Source: an uncultured Flavobacteriaceae bacterium
GTDB lineage: Bacteria > Bacteroidota > Bacteroidia > Flavobacteriales > Flavobacteriaceae
Direction: 5' to 3'
Assembly: GCA_947494825.1 (NCBI GenBank)
Contig: CANLWN010000001.1
Location: 496,001 to 560,000 of the forward strand
DNA length: 64,000 nucleotides
Part shown: in pieces, positions 33,862 through 43,067 of the stretch
Position numbering within the stretch: the first letter of the stretch is position 1
Layout: the number at the start of each line of letters is the position of its first letter
Program-made: the position numbers and the translations under genes
Notes under the pieces: generated by a model
What the model was told of the DNA's origin: nothing
The model's input: only the letters and a program-made list of their open reading frames with translations
Databases searched by the model: none

Positions 33862-36228
33862 ATGAAATACGTGTTACTACTGTTTCTATTTCTTTTTGGG
33901 ACCCTAGGCTATGCACAACAGAAGCGCACCACATTTACAGGTAAGGTGGTGGAAAAATCTTCCGGCCAACCCATAGCCTACGCAACCGTCTTGGTCGCCG
34001 ACAATGAGACCAAACAAGCCATTGATGGAACCACCACTTTGGAGGATGGCACTTTTTCGTTGGAAACCAATGCAAGCAACTATTATATCGAAATCAGTTT
34101 TATCGGTTTTAAAAAGAAGGTTTTGCAAGCACCGACTACGGAACGCCCAAAAATCGATTTGGGCACCATTGAAATTTCGGAAGATGCCCAGCAACTTGAA
34201 GAGGTAGTGGTGGAAGGTGAAATTTCACAGACCGTCTTCAAACTGGACAAGCGGGTATTCAATGTAGGCAAGGATTTGAGCACCACAGGTGCCAGTGCCC
34301 TTGAGGTATTGAACAATGTTCCGTCGGTCAACGTGAATATCGAGGGGCAAATCAGTCTTAGGGGCAGCCAGGGGGTGCAAGTGCTGATCAATGGAAAACC
34401 TTCCATATTGACCAGTGATGAGAACAATGCACTTGGCACTATTACCGCTGATATGATCGACAGGGTCGAGGTAATTACCAATCCTTCCGCAAAGTATGAT
34501 GCAGAGGGCACTTCGGGCATCATCAACATTGTCATAAAGAAGGAGGAGCAAAAAGGGCTCAATGGTTCCATTTCGGTGAATACCGGTGCCCCCAATAACC
34601 ACAGCATAGGGGTAAGTCTTAACCGAAGGACCGAAAAATTCAACCTGTTTGCCCAGCTGGGAGCGGGCTATCGCGAATTGCCCAATGAGATTACCGTACG
34701 AAATACCGATCTGACCACAGGCAATACGATTCTATCCGAAGGCGAAGAATTCAGGAACGAAGAATTTTATAACTTCATTCTGGGAACGGACTATTACTTT
34801 AGTCCGACGAGCGTACTTACGCTTTCGGGGAATTTTGCTTTGGAGATTGAAGACCAGCCATCGACCACCAATTTTGCCGCATTGGACGGGACGGGAAACG
34901 AAACTTCAGCCTGGGAACGCACCGAGGTTACCGAAGCTCGAAACCCTAAATTCCAATACGAATTGCAGTATAAAAAAGATTTTGAAGATGATGAAGACCA
35001 TGACCTACTGTTCAGTGCACTGGGCAATTTCTTCGGAAAGGACCAAAGCTCTGAATTCTTGGATGCCACAATTTCAGGAGAAGATCGTGATGCCGAACAG
35101 AACACCCGCACCGATTTCAAAGAATCTGTTTTTACCTTCAAACTGGATTATTCCAAACCTTTTTCGGATGAATTTTCCGTTGAAACCGGGGCACAGTACA
35201 TTCTCAATGATGTGAGCAATGATTTTGAGGTGCAAAATCTTGAAAATGGGGAGTTTGTCACGGACCCAGGGCTAACCAACATCTTTGAATTTGACCAGAA
35301 CGTATTGGGTGTTTATGGAACCGCAGCCTACGAAGGTGAAAAATGGGGTTTGAAAGCGGGCATGCGATTGGAAAATACCGAGGTTGGGACTTTATTGGTA
35401 AATACGAATGAGGCAAATGATCAAAACTATACCAATCTTTTTCCCAGTGCCCACACATCGTACAAATTTTCTGAAAAGGTTTCCATGCAGGCAGGTTATT
35501 CGCGGAGAATTTACCGTCCAAGACTTTGGGACTTGAATCCATTCTTTAACATCCGAAACAATTTCAACATCAGACAGGGCAATCCTAATCTACTTCCTGA
35601 GTTTACCGATTCTTATGAGGTCACAGGTATTTTCTTTGTGGGCAAGACACCGTTAAACCTGGGTGTCTATCACCGATATACCACTGATATCATTGAACGA
35701 ATTTCGTTTTTTGAAGATAATGTGAACATCACCCGACCAGAAAATATTGGAACAAATAATGCTTGGGGGGTAGAATTCAATACGAAGTACAGTCCGGCCA
35801 ATTGGCTGACCTTTAACGTTGATTTCAATTACAACACCTTTTCCCGTCAGGGTAGTTTTGAAGATACCGTTTTCGATTTCAGCGCCAATCGGTGGTCATC
35901 AAAACTGTTGACCAAAATTAAAATACCTTGGGACATTGATTTTGAGACTACCGGAAACTACCGCTCAGCTTACCAAACTGTACAAGGTGAGATAAATGAT
36001 GTGGCCTTTTTGGATTTGGGGCTGAGAAAGAAGATACTTAAAGGTAAGGCAGTACTCAACTTAAGTGTCCGGGATGCCTTTGCATCCCGAATTCGGGAAA
36101 ACCAAATCGTACAGAACGATTTTGAAGTGTTCAACCGAAGCTTTCGTGCCCGTTTTGTATCCTTCGGTTTCAGCTATGGGTTCGGTAAAGGTGAAGCCAT
36201 GCAGTATTCCGGAGGAAGGAGAAGGTGA
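33862..36228 (+). CDS. TonB-dependent receptor-like outer-membrane protein
   Basis: The 788-residue protein starts with a signal peptide (YVLLLFLFLFGTLGYAQQ). A carboxypeptidase-regulatory-like domain (about 22-110, KSSGQPIAYATVLVADNETK) is followed by a plug (about 115-225, KRVFNVGKDLSTTGASALEV) and an outer-membrane beta barrel ending VSFGFSYGFG, of the OMP_b-brl type. No SusD-like partner follows, so peptide or metal-chelate uptake is as likely as glycan uptake. The start at 33862 gives a good signal; an ATG at 33850 adds four residues. The divergent two-component system may control it. Confidence 0.92.
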   Translation: MKYVLLLFLFLFGTLGYAQQKRTTFTGKVVEKSSGQPIAYATVLVADNETKQAIDGTTTLEDGTFSLETNASNYYIEISFIGFKKKVLQAPTTERPKIDLGTIEISEDAQQLEEVVVEGEISQTVFKLDKRVFNVGKDLSTTGASALEVLNNVPSVNVNIEGQISLRGSQGVQVLINGKPSILTSDENNALGTITADMIDRVEVITNPSAKYDAEGTSGIINIVIKKEEQKGLNGSISVNTGAPNNHSIGVSLNRRTEKFNLFAQLGAGYRELPNEITVRNTDLTTGNTILSEGEEFRNEEFYNFILGTDYYFSPTSVLTLSGNFALEIEDQPSTTNFAALDGTGNETSAWERTEVTEARNPKFQYELQYKKDFEDDEDHDLLFSALGNFFGKDQSSEFLDATISGEDRDAEQNTRTDFKESVFTFKLDYSKPFSDEFSVETGAQYILNDVSNDFEVQNLENGEFVTDPGLTNIFEFDQNVLGVYGTAAYEGEKWGLKAGMRLENTEVGTLLVNTNEANDQNYTNLFPSAHTSYKFSEKVSMQAGYSRRIYRPRLWDLNPFFNIRNNFNIRQGNPNLLPEFTDSYEVTGIFFVGKTPLNLGVYHRYTTDIIERISFFEDNVNITRPENIGTNNAWGVEFNTKYSPANWLTFNVDFNYNTFSRQGSFEDTVFDFSANRWSSKLLTKIKIPWDIDFETTGNYRSAYQTVQGEINDVAFLDLGLRKKILKGKAVLNLSVRDAFASRIRENQIVQNDFEVFNRSFRARFVSFGFSYGFGKGEAMQYSGGRRR

Positions 36229-36268
36229 AAATTGGAGAACTTCTATAGCGTTTCTTCCCATATCGTAT

Positions 36269-36646
36269 TTACTGAACCATCGGCATATATTTCTCCCTAT
36301 TTTCATAAATTACCCAAAGGTTAATTGCAAAAAGAGCAGCTGCTACCGGCAAACCTGAGGTATCTGTGATGGTATGGGTCAACATTATTCCAACCATAAT
36401 TGGAAACATCATAACGGCTCCTAGAGCACGGTATTTAGGAATTATAAAAAGCAATCCTGCTACAACCTCCACTCCACCAACCAAGGGTAGTAACCAACCA
36501 ATTTCTGTCAATGCCGCTATTAGTTGCGTTAAGCTTTCGGGCATGTCTTCGGGCATAGGCATGAAGTTTAGGAATTTATTCAATCCAGAATTGATGAACA
36601 TTAAGCCAAATAATATACTTAAAACGAATAGGATTTTCTTTTTCAT
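36269..36646 (-). CDS. DoxX-family membrane protein
   Basis: The 125-residue protein has four membrane helices. MFINSGLNKFLNFMPMPEDM is the DoxX signature region after the first helix, GWLLPLVGGVEVVAGLLFIIP carries the usual Glu, and MFPIMVGIMLTHTITDTSG follows. DoxX-like proteins affect quinone or thiol redox balance in other bacteria; the role here is unknown. It converges with the TonB-dependent receptor with a 40-base gap and is probably monocistronic. Confidence 0.88.
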   Translation of the reverse strand: MKKKILFVLSILFGLMFINSGLNKFLNFMPMPEDMPESLTQLIAALTEIGWLLPLVGGVEVVAGLLFIIPKYRALGAVMMFPIMVGIMLTHTITDTSGLPVAAALFAINLWVIYENREKYMPMVQ

Positions 36647-36699
36647 GGTTTTAGTTTTTAAAGTTGATCCTTAATTAGCCCATAAGGTATAAAATAATG

Positions 36700-36790
36700 T
36701 TCGTTCCATGATTGAGAGAATGTGCCCTAAGGGTCACTGTTGTCCATCAGTTTTTAATTGCGTATACCCTATTGTCGGCAGGTTTTTTCT
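36700..36790 (-). repeat. attC-like element K (weak)
   Basis: In gene direction it follows the serine hydrolase gene: CCTGCCGACAATAGGGTATA at the start, like element D, then GTGACCCTTAGGGCAC, an almost perfect palindrome (36722-36737). A clear 3' end motif is missing, so this is the weakest member of the family. Confidence 0.3.
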
Positions 36791-36859
36791 TTTTTAATGA
36801 CTTAATTGCTACCTGATCGTGATATTGAAAAGACTGGAAAAAGGATTTTTCTATGCGGA

Positions 36860-38869
36860 TCACTTGCTACCCTCAACCAAAAAATTCTTTAGATCGAATA
36901 GCAGTGGGCCAGCAGTATTGGCGTTTGTAAATACGATATACCCTGTTCTTAAATCATCATACATCTCAAACATACAACGAAAATCCCCATTATTTCCCCC
37001 GTGTCCAAATACCAATCCAAAAGGAGAGTCGCGTAATGCAACGCCTAGCCCGTATCCAGACTTATAACCATTCATCCAGTTCTCTTGGCCTTCCAAAGTA
37101 TGGAAACGAAACATTTTTTCGGCCTGTTCTTCTGTCAATCCTTCTCGATTTAACAATGCGAGAGCAAAGGGTATAAAATCCTTTGCCTCTGTATGCATAC
37201 TAAATGCCATACCAGGGCCATCGGGACAATCAAACATATTCGGAATTCCATCAAAGTGACCGGCTACTTTAAGGTTTGGGAGTTTGTCGTTGCACATAAA
37301 ATAGGTGTTGGTCATCCCTAGAGGCTTTAGGACTTCTTTTTCCAGATGGGATTGAATGATTTGTGGCCATTCATCAGAGCTACCTCCTGTAAGTACCCTT
37401 TTTAGGTATTCAAAACCTTCACCGGAATATCCATAAGTAGTTCCCGGTTTGTTGATTATTCTGGTTCCCCAGTTCGGCAGCCCGCTCACATGTGTCAGTA
37501 CATGTCTACCAGTCATTAGCTGGTATTCAGGATATTCTTCCAATTCAGGAAATGCTAAGGTTTCATATAATGGTTTGTCAAGGTCAAATTCCGTACGCTG
37601 AACCAGGAGATTCATCAGGTAGGCAAATATCAATTTGGTAATGGAAGCTGCTTCAAAAACGGCCTCATCCCTAAGCGGTTTTTTAGATATATTGTTCTCT
37701 ACGCCATAACTACGGTGATACACCAGGGCACCTTCCTTGACTATGGCAAGCGATACGGCAGGGATATTATAATGTTCTCTGTACGCGTCCACAAATTGAT
37801 CTAATTGTTTAATGGATGTAGAATTAAATGGTGAGTGCAGTATCCCCTTCCCAGGAATCAGTTTTGGTTTGGGAACTACGGCGACCTTAATAGGATCAAC
37901 TGTTAGTTCTTGGTTTTTGGATACTGTAATATCGGAAACTGGACCGCTATGCTTTACTAAATCGATATCAAACCATTTGTTCATTTGCCAACTGGGGGGT
38001 ATGGTCATTGCATAGGAGCCAGCGGGTAACTTTAAGTCATACTGACCCAATGAATCGACGCTCACATCAAAAAATATGTCAGGTCTTTCCATATTACTAA
38101 ACTTAACCGTTCCTGGCCATTGGTCTCCGGCTTCGCCTTCCCATTTCAATGCTCCCTGTACCATACCGCTAGCATCATTGGCTTCCGACAGTACCAGATC
38201 ACCAATCAAATTAGAGTTCATGAACTTATTTCCTTCAGTTGGGCCCCAAGTGATCATGACATGTTCTTCATCTGTGTCTTTATCAAAGACTGCATAGTCG
38301 AACCCGATTACTCTACCGGCGCTTAACGTACCTGAGACCTGAATTTTCCATTCGTACGTAATTAGATTATTTTTCTTTGCGATAGCCAATTGAACTTGTT
38401 CAAAGCTGGCATTTTTAACCTGCGGATAAAAGTGAAGCCCTTCCTGTTCCACTATTTTTCGGTGGTGTTCGTCTATTTCATAGGCAATTACTCCTGACCC
38501 TTCAGGGCTATGTCTCGGGTCAAGATACAAGACTTGAAAATCATGGCTAACGAAGTGGCTATTGTCGGGCGTTTTTACGTAATCATTGTCCACCATGGTT
38601 ACTGCAATGTACAAATGACCCGATTGCGCATGGTAACCTCCCCGCCAGAATGCCAAAGCATCCTCCGGCCCCTCGATGCCGTTTCCATAATGGATATGTT
38701 GCATCGCGTTGCGATGAATTCCTAGCGGCCAATCATCGAGATTACCGTCTATGGTTATATTTGAAATTGGGTAAATATAGGCGATCGAGCCATTGTTGGC
38801 GTTCAATGAATTGCTCGATAACAACATCCATAAGATCGAATAGAAAGGTAGGTATTTCGTTGTCATCAT
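36860..38869 (-). CDS. Exported serine hydrolase with N-terminal CBM9-like domain
   Basis: The 669-residue protein has a signal peptide (about 1-24) and a CBM9/DOMON-like domain over about 28-230 (ISNITIDGNLDDWPLG at its start). A linker with a carboxypeptidase-type repeat leads to a beta-lactamase/penicillin-binding-protein fold (about 350-660). The catalytic S-x-x-K is ASITKL near residue 410, a YSGEGFEYL stretch holds the Tyr, and HGGNNGDFRC lies near the C terminus in place of the KTG triad. It could be an esterase or D-peptidase. It is the largest and last gene of the cassette-like run and may lie outside it. Confidence 0.86.
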   Translation of the reverse strand: MMTTKYLPFYSILWMLLSSNSLNANNGSIAYIYPISNITIDGNLDDWPLGIHRNAMQHIHYGNGIEGPEDALAFWRGGYHAQSGHLYIAVTMVDNDYVKTPDNSHFVSHDFQVLYLDPRHSPEGSGVIAYEIDEHHRKIVEQEGLHFYPQVKNASFEQVQLAIAKKNNLITYEWKIQVSGTLSAGRVIGFDYAVFDKDTDEEHVMITWGPTEGNKFMNSNLIGDLVLSEANDASGMVQGALKWEGEAGDQWPGTVKFSNMERPDIFFDVSVDSLGQYDLKLPAGSYAMTIPPSWQMNKWFDIDLVKHSGPVSDITVSKNQELTVDPIKVAVVPKPKLIPGKGILHSPFNSTSIKQLDQFVDAYREHYNIPAVSLAIVKEGALVYHRSYGVENNISKKPLRDEAVFEAASITKLIFAYLMNLLVQRTEFDLDKPLYETLAFPELEEYPEYQLMTGRHVLTHVSGLPNWGTRIINKPGTTYGYSGEGFEYLKRVLTGGSSDEWPQIIQSHLEKEVLKPLGMTNTYFMCNDKLPNLKVAGHFDGIPNMFDCPDGPGMAFSMHTEAKDFIPFALALLNREGLTEEQAEKMFRFHTLEGQENWMNGYKSGYGLGVALRDSPFGLVFGHGGNNGDFRCMFEMYDDLRTGYIVFTNANTAGPLLFDLKNFLVEGSK

Positions 38870-38943
38870 TTTTAAAGCGTTTAGGTTACGCTTTAAAGAT
38901 TCGATTGCTAAAGGATTGTTACACTCTCTCTAGTTTGGTGCTT

Positions 38944-39030
38944 GCCGCTAATGGTTTTTATATGGTTTGTTAGGTGAAAATCGGCTACATAGGCTAGAAC
39001 TAGCAATAAATTAAATAGGGTGTTGTGCTA
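38944..39030 (-). repeat. attC-like element H
   Basis: In gene direction the element begins TAGCACAACACCCTATTT directly after the lipoprotein stop and ends AAACCATTAGCGGCAAGC. GCACAAC matches six of seven positions of RYYYAAC; the end ATTAGCG is a weak match. Confidence 0.4.
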
Positions 39031-39032
39031 TA

Positions 39033-39476
39033 TTATTGCGTAGATGCCAATTCAACACTATGTTGGGCATATCCACTTCCCCTATCATTTTCAGCATTGG
39101 CACTGATGACCCCATTCCCTGAGTAGTCAGAATTGAATTTAATTGTGGCAATTGACTTTGCGATCAGCCCATCGACGGTATTTTCCACATCTATGATTTC
39201 CATACTGCCAGATTCTACGGTCCATAAAAATTGAGCATTGGAAGGAGTGTCATTTTTGGAATAAAAGGTTGATACAAATTTTATAACTTCATCTGGTAAG
39301 GCAAAATCAGCTCCATCTACACATATCGAGATTAAAAGATTTGGTTCAATTGCTATTTCACAATCAGTTACATTGTTTAAATTTTCAGGAGTAACATCAG
39401 TATCGTCATCATTTGAACAAGAGATTGTAAAAGTGACCAATGTGAATAACAATAAATAAATTGTTTGCTTTTTCAT
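39033..39476 (-). CDS. Small lipoprotein, PKD-like or unknown
   Basis: The 147-residue protein starts with a lipoprotein signal (LLLFTLVTFTISCSNDDD, Cys at 20, followed by an acidic export-type stretch typical of Bacteroidota surface lipoproteins). The mature part has a strand pattern with AQFLWTVESGSMEIID and GVISANAENDRGSGY, reminiscent of an immunoglobulin-like or PKD domain. It is a single-gene unit flanked by attC-like elements H and G. Confidence 0.72.
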   Translation of the reverse strand: MKKQTIYLLLFTLVTFTISCSNDDDTDVTPENLNNVTDCEIAIEPNLLISICVDGADFALPDEVIKFVSTFYSKNDTPSNAQFLWTVESGSMEIIDVENTVDGLIAKSIATIKFNSDYSGNGVISANAENDRGSGYAQHSVELASTQ

Positions 39477-39587
39477 GTTACTTTCATTTTTTAATTAAAA
39501 TACTGTCTTTATAGTCTTTACAACTTAAAATGGTTACTTCTAAATTTATTTTGTGATCAAATAGTTGTCTTTCGTTTTAGTACTATT

Positions 39588-39753
39588 GCTAACGGTCTAG
39601 GCTATGATTTGTTGTGGCCTTGGAACTCCGTAGGATTTTCAGCCGCAGACTACACTTGGTAAAGATACATAGATTTTCTGACAGAAAAATACTCAGTGAA
39701 TTCCGTTTTGACTTCATTTGAAACCTAAACTTGATTTCCGCCATTGTTGTACT
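39588..39753 (-). repeat. attC-like element G, without gene
   Basis: In gene direction it runs from GTACAACAATGGCGG to ATAGCCTAGACCGTTAGCAA. GTACAAC matches RYYYAAC at six positions. The 130 bases between the two ends hold no recognisable gene; a 67-codon frame on the minus strand has no protein features. It may be an empty or decayed cassette. Confidence 0.42.
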
Positions 39754-39843
39754 TATCGAAAAAGCTCGAATATATGTCCAACGTGGTATCATTTCCTTTT
39801 ATTTCTGTCCTCCAAACCCGATTTGATTCTCATTTTAAAATGC

Positions 39844-39914
39844 GTTACAACAGTCTCGGTTACGGTTACGTCACGCCCCTGGGGTGATGAAATATAGCCA
39901 TTGCTGTGTGTAGT
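39844..39914 (-). repeat. attC-like element B
   Basis: In gene direction it follows the alpha/alpha-toroid gene closely: AACTACACACAGCAATGGCT, a small hairpin TCATCACCCCAGGGGCGTGA, and the end CCGAGACTGTTGTAACG. It resembles element C in the order GGCTATA, TTCATCAC, GCGTGACG, GAGAC-GTTGT. Confidence 0.5.
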
Positions 39915-39920
39915 TTTTAT

Positions 39921-40817
39921 TTACTTTTCGATCTTATAATGATTTTTCAGCGTTTTCAACGTCCATAAGGTCTGTATGCCAGCCCATTCCAATTTCATTC
40001 CTTCACTAAGTCCATACCAAGTGTGCCATCCGCCATCGCTCTTTTGACGATTGATCAACTCATTTAGGTCGGCACTGATCATTTCTTTGGTAAATATTGG
40101 ATATAAGATACTCTCAGGTGAAGGTGCATAACTCAGACTATGCGGTTTTTCATACAGTCCCCAGCCCTCATCCGATTTATCCTTGCAGAGTACGCCGTCG
40201 GCCAATATCCATTTCTTTAGATCGTTGAGCGCTTTTCCCGCCTTATCCTTGCTTTTGGTGTACTGCAAAAACTGTAATCGCCTTGGCACACACAGATGGC
40301 AAAAAACGTGCTTTTCTTTAATTCGTTCAATTTCTCCCCACACAAACTGCTCTGCTTTTTGCATCCACGGAATCTCAATCCTGTATTTCTCCAGCATTCC
40401 CAACAAAGGGGCAGTGGTGCTCAAAGCAGCCCATTCTTTAACGCTTTTAAAATGCGCTTCACAAGGATAATCGTTTTTGGGACGTAACATCCATGGGATA
40501 CCACCTTTATCAGTGGTTATGCTTTCAAAATAAGGCATAAAATCATCTAAAATGATGTCTTTTGTGAGATAGCCAACTTCGTCCAATGTTTCAAGCGCCA
40601 TGATGCTAAAAAGCGGTTGACTTTCCGGGGATGCGGTATCTGGTTCCATCCCATGCCCAAAACCGCCATCAGAATTTCGGTAGGCATAAACAGCATGAAA
40701 AACCCCTTCCGGACCATCATTTTCGAAATGAAATTGAAACAAACGCCTTTCTATCATTCTGGCATTGGTAAATATAAAGTCCCTCGCTTTGATATAATTC
40801 TTCTTTGATAGTTTCAT
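39921..40817 (-). CDS. Terpenoid-cyclase-like (alpha/alpha toroid) protein, copy B
   Basis: The 298-residue cytoplasmic protein has the alpha/alpha-toroid pattern seen in prenyltransferase and squalene-cyclase superfamily members: GVFHAVYAYRNSDGGFGHGM, DKGGIPWML, DEGWGLYEKP and KSDGGWHTWYGL. These are four repeat cores with Gly-Gly turns and aromatic residues. A catalytic DxDD motif is absent. It is distantly like the protein at 18177-19133. It is a single-gene unit between attC-like elements E and B. Confidence 0.72.
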   Translation of the reverse strand: MKLSKKNYIKARDFIFTNARMIERRLFQFHFENDGPEGVFHAVYAYRNSDGGFGHGMEPDTASPESQPLFSIMALETLDEVGYLTKDIILDDFMPYFESITTDKGGIPWMLRPKNDYPCEAHFKSVKEWAALSTTAPLLGMLEKYRIEIPWMQKAEQFVWGEIERIKEKHVFCHLCVPRRLQFLQYTKSKDKAGKALNDLKKWILADGVLCKDKSDEGWGLYEKPHSLSYAPSPESILYPIFTKEMISADLNELINRQKSDGGWHTWYGLSEGMKLEWAGIQTLWTLKTLKNHYKIEK

Positions 40818-40845
40818 GCTGTATTTATGGGTGGTTCAAAATTAC

Positions 40846-40905
40846 ACACAACGGTCTCGTTTAACCGTCAGTTTTTAAATGCCATTATACATTGTTGCGG
40901 GTAGT
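40846..40905 (-). repeat. attC-like element E
   Basis: In gene direction it begins ACTACCCGCAACAATGTATA after the small lipoprotein gene and ends AACGAGACCGTTGTGTGT. GTTGTGT matches six of seven positions of GTTRRRY. Its length (about 60 bases) is in the attC range. Confidence 0.48.
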
Positions 40906-40915
40906 TTTTAAATTT

Positions 40916-41346
40916 TCACATTCCAACAGTTTCATAGATATAACAAATTCCTGTTTTCGGATTTCTCAAATATCTCGAACGCTCAAATTCATTCGCTTGG
41001 TCTTTGGCGTAAATCAGATAATTTTGGTCAGGTTTAAACCATTTCGGCAATTCAGTCCAACTCAACCAATCATTTCCGATAGTGTCAATTTCAAGTCCAT
41101 TATATTCAACAAATTCATTAAACCATTTTTTGTCCGATTTAAACTTTAGAAATAATTCATATTCGAGCGAAAAATGAGGTGATTGATAATATTCGCCTTT
41201 AATCAATTCAATTTCTTTTGGCACTTCGCTTCCAGACCAGTATTTATAGGCTTTTTCCGCATTTTTTGTTTCAATCGGCAGACAGCTTACCAGAAGAAAA
41301 ATAAATCCGAATAACGTTATTTTTTTATCAAGTTCGTTTTTTTCAA
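40916..41346 (-). pseudogene. Small lipoprotein gene with start lost in a poly-A run
   Basis: The frame ending at 40916 is open far upstream but contains no ATG, GTG or TTG before the signal peptide. Read back, it gives ITLFGFIFLLVSCLPIETKN, an excellent lipoprotein signal, then AEKAYKYWSGSEVPKEIELI and about 95 more residues. One extra A in the 7-A run at 41320-41326 (minus strand) would join this frame to TTG AAA AAA ACG at 41346-41335, i.e. LKKTNLIKK before the hydrophobic stretch. So either a frameshift or a sequencing slip removed the start. A GTG at 41224 is an internal alternative but would lack the signal. Flanked by attC-like elements E and C. Confidence 0.6.
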
Positions 41347-41350
41347 ATTT

Positions 41351-41440
41351 TGCACGACGGTCCCGACCATGATTTCGTCACGCCATAAGCGTGATGAACC
41401 CGCCTGCCGGCAGACAGGTTATAGCCAATGTTAGCAGTAG
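41351..41440 (-). repeat. attC-like element C
   Basis: It starts at the stop codon of the YwqK-like gene: TAACTACTGCTAACATTGGC in gene direction, then a CTGCCGGCAG palindrome (41404-41413), a TCACGC/GCGTGA stem (41378-41383/41389-41394, 5-nt loop), and the end TGGTCGGGACCGTCGTGC. It runs directly into the leader of the next gene. The stem sequence recurs in element B. Confidence 0.55.
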
Positions 41441-42040
41441 TTATTTTTTTTCAGCTTTGACAGCTTCTCCATTTTCGTAATAAAGATATCCATCAATTTT
41501 CCCACTTATACTATCGTACATTACCCAACGTCCGTCCTCTTTACCATTAATAAAGGTGCCTTCGGATTGTAATTTTCCGTTTCCAAAGTAGCTAAAGACA
41601 GAGTCTTGCAACATATTGTTTTTCCAGTTCTCTAAATTTTTCGGTTTGCCATTAGGGTAATAAGATTTCCAAATTCCTTCTTTGGACTCATTCGACACTT
41701 GTCCCTCCTCGGCAAGTTGTCCATTTTCATAATAATATTTTACCGTTCCATTAGCTATTCCATTATTCCACTCAACCTCTTCCTCCACTTGACCATTAGG
41801 AAAGAAATATTTCATTTTTCCATTGATAAGTCCATCTTTAAATTCAGAATATGATTGGATAACACCATTCTCATAGCTCTCGCATATTCCTGTATATGGC
41901 TTATCATTTAATGACCATGTCCCATTGTTATTTTGGAATAAGTCGTTACAGTCAACCACGCCTTCGTTAGGTACAACCTTCTTTTCTTGTTTGCAAGAAA
42001 TAAATAACATCAAAGTAAAAAATAGGAACATTTTTCTCAT
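41441..42040 (-). CDS. YwqK/MORN-repeat lipoprotein
   Basis: The 199-residue protein has a lipoprotein signal (FFTLMLFISCKQEK, Cys at 16) and six or seven YwqK/MORN-type repeats of about 22 residues: ICESYENGVIQSYSEFKDGL, NGKMKYFFPNGQVEEEVEWN, NGTVKYYYENGQLAEEGQV and GIWKSYYPNGKPKNLENWKN. Proteins of this kind are annotated as YwqK antitoxins in some genomes, but no toxin gene is adjacent here, so only the repeat structure is claimed. It is a single-gene unit between attC-like elements C and F. Confidence 0.85.
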   Translation of the reverse strand: MRKMFLFFTLMLFISCKQEKKVVPNEGVVDCNDLFQNNNGTWSLNDKPYTGICESYENGVIQSYSEFKDGLINGKMKYFFPNGQVEEEVEWNNGIANGTVKYYYENGQLAEEGQVSNESKEGIWKSYYPNGKPKNLENWKNNMLQDSVFSYFGNGKLQSEGTFINGKEDGRWVMYDSISGKIDGYLYYENGEAVKAEKK

Positions 42041-42046
42041 AATTAT

Positions 42047-42183
42047 TGCTAAGGTGTTTGTGTATGATCAGTTGCGATTCTTGCGCAGCTAATTTACCAA
42101 ATGGAAATCGAACCTTAGTAAAATCCTGTGGATTTTCCGAATAAGAACAGGCCAATCAATTATTTTCATTTATTGTTAAGTAA
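42047..42183 (-). repeat. attC-like element F
   Basis: In gene direction it begins GGTTACTTAACAATAAATGA and ends CACAAACACCTTAGCAATAA. ACTTAAC is a full match to RYYYAAC; CTTAGCA is only a partial match to GTTRRRY. At about 135 bases it is at the long end of attC sizes. Confidence 0.42.
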
Positions 42184-42185
42184 CC

Positions 42186-43067
42186 TTATTTTGTTTTAAT
42201 TGGAATCGACAATTCAATATTTGTTCCAACGGCTTTTTTGTCCGCTGTTTTTGTCGGAATAAATTTCGGCAACGACTCAATAATTTTTTGGATGGTTTTT
42301 CTTGTTTGATTTCCACCAGAAATTGAATTCAAACTTTTTACATTAGAAATATCTCCAGTTTTTGCAATGCTTACTCTGTATTTTAAAATTCCATCTTCTT
42401 TTGGTGGTTTAATATTTGTTGCTTTCAATTTATCAATTACGTATGAATGTATCGATTTCAGAGTACATTCCGTAATTTTTGATTTATCCGATTCATTCTC
42501 ACAACCCACAAATGATAAAGGTTGGACAAGTGATTCAGCCTCTTCTTTATTTGGTAGACAAATACCCTTAATTCCTTTGTTACCTGTAATTGCTACAAGT
42601 CCTAGTCCTTTTTTATAATAACGTGTTTCTTTTGCTCCGTTTGAGTATTTGTTTTCAACAACTAAAAGGTTTTCATAGTTACAGTATGGGGTTTCAAAAC
42701 TGCCCTCTATTTGGTCAATTTTCCCAGTCTCCCATTTAATTCCTTTTTCCGGTATTGCAATAAGTAAAATGTTGTCTTTTTTCTTTACCTCATCGTACAT
42801 ATAAATGGTATCGTTTTGATTTCTCAGCAACAAATCATAAACAGTTCCATTTCCAAAATCCTGCACATACATATAATATTCTTTACCATAAATTTCCTTC
42901 TTTTCCGTTACTTTCTCAACATAAAAAGCATTTCCCCAAGTAATGTTTTTTTTAAATCCGATTTCCAGAGGAAAATAACTTTCTCCAAAACTTTTGTCAC
43001 AAAAGTCACTTTGTCCGAAAGTTAAAATTGGGAAAATTGCCAATAATAAAAATGTTGTTCTTTTCAT
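42186..43067 (-). CDS. Exported protein with TonB-C-like C-terminal domain
   Basis: The 293-residue protein has a signal peptide (FLLLAIFPILTFGQSD). A domain of unknown family with FPLEIGFKKNITWGNAFYVE occupies about 20-190. A C-terminal part (about 205-290) resembles TonB_C: DGILKYRVSIAKTGDISNVK, TRKTIQKIIESLPKFIPTKT and VGTNIELSIPI. There is no N-terminal membrane anchor, so it is not a normal TonB. It is a single-gene unit between attC-like elements F and D. Confidence 0.78.
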   Translation of the reverse strand: MKRTTFLLLAIFPILTFGQSDFCDKSFGESYFPLEIGFKKNITWGNAFYVEKVTEKKEIYGKEYYMYVQDFGNGTVYDLLLRNQNDTIYMYDEVKKKDNILLIAIPEKGIKWETGKIDQIEGSFETPYCNYENLLVVENKYSNGAKETRYYKKGLGLVAITGNKGIKGICLPNKEEAESLVQPLSFVGCENESDKSKITECTLKSIHSYVIDKLKATNIKPPKEDGILKYRVSIAKTGDISNVKSLNSISGGNQTRKTIQKIIESLPKFIPTKTADKKAVGTNIELSIPIKTK

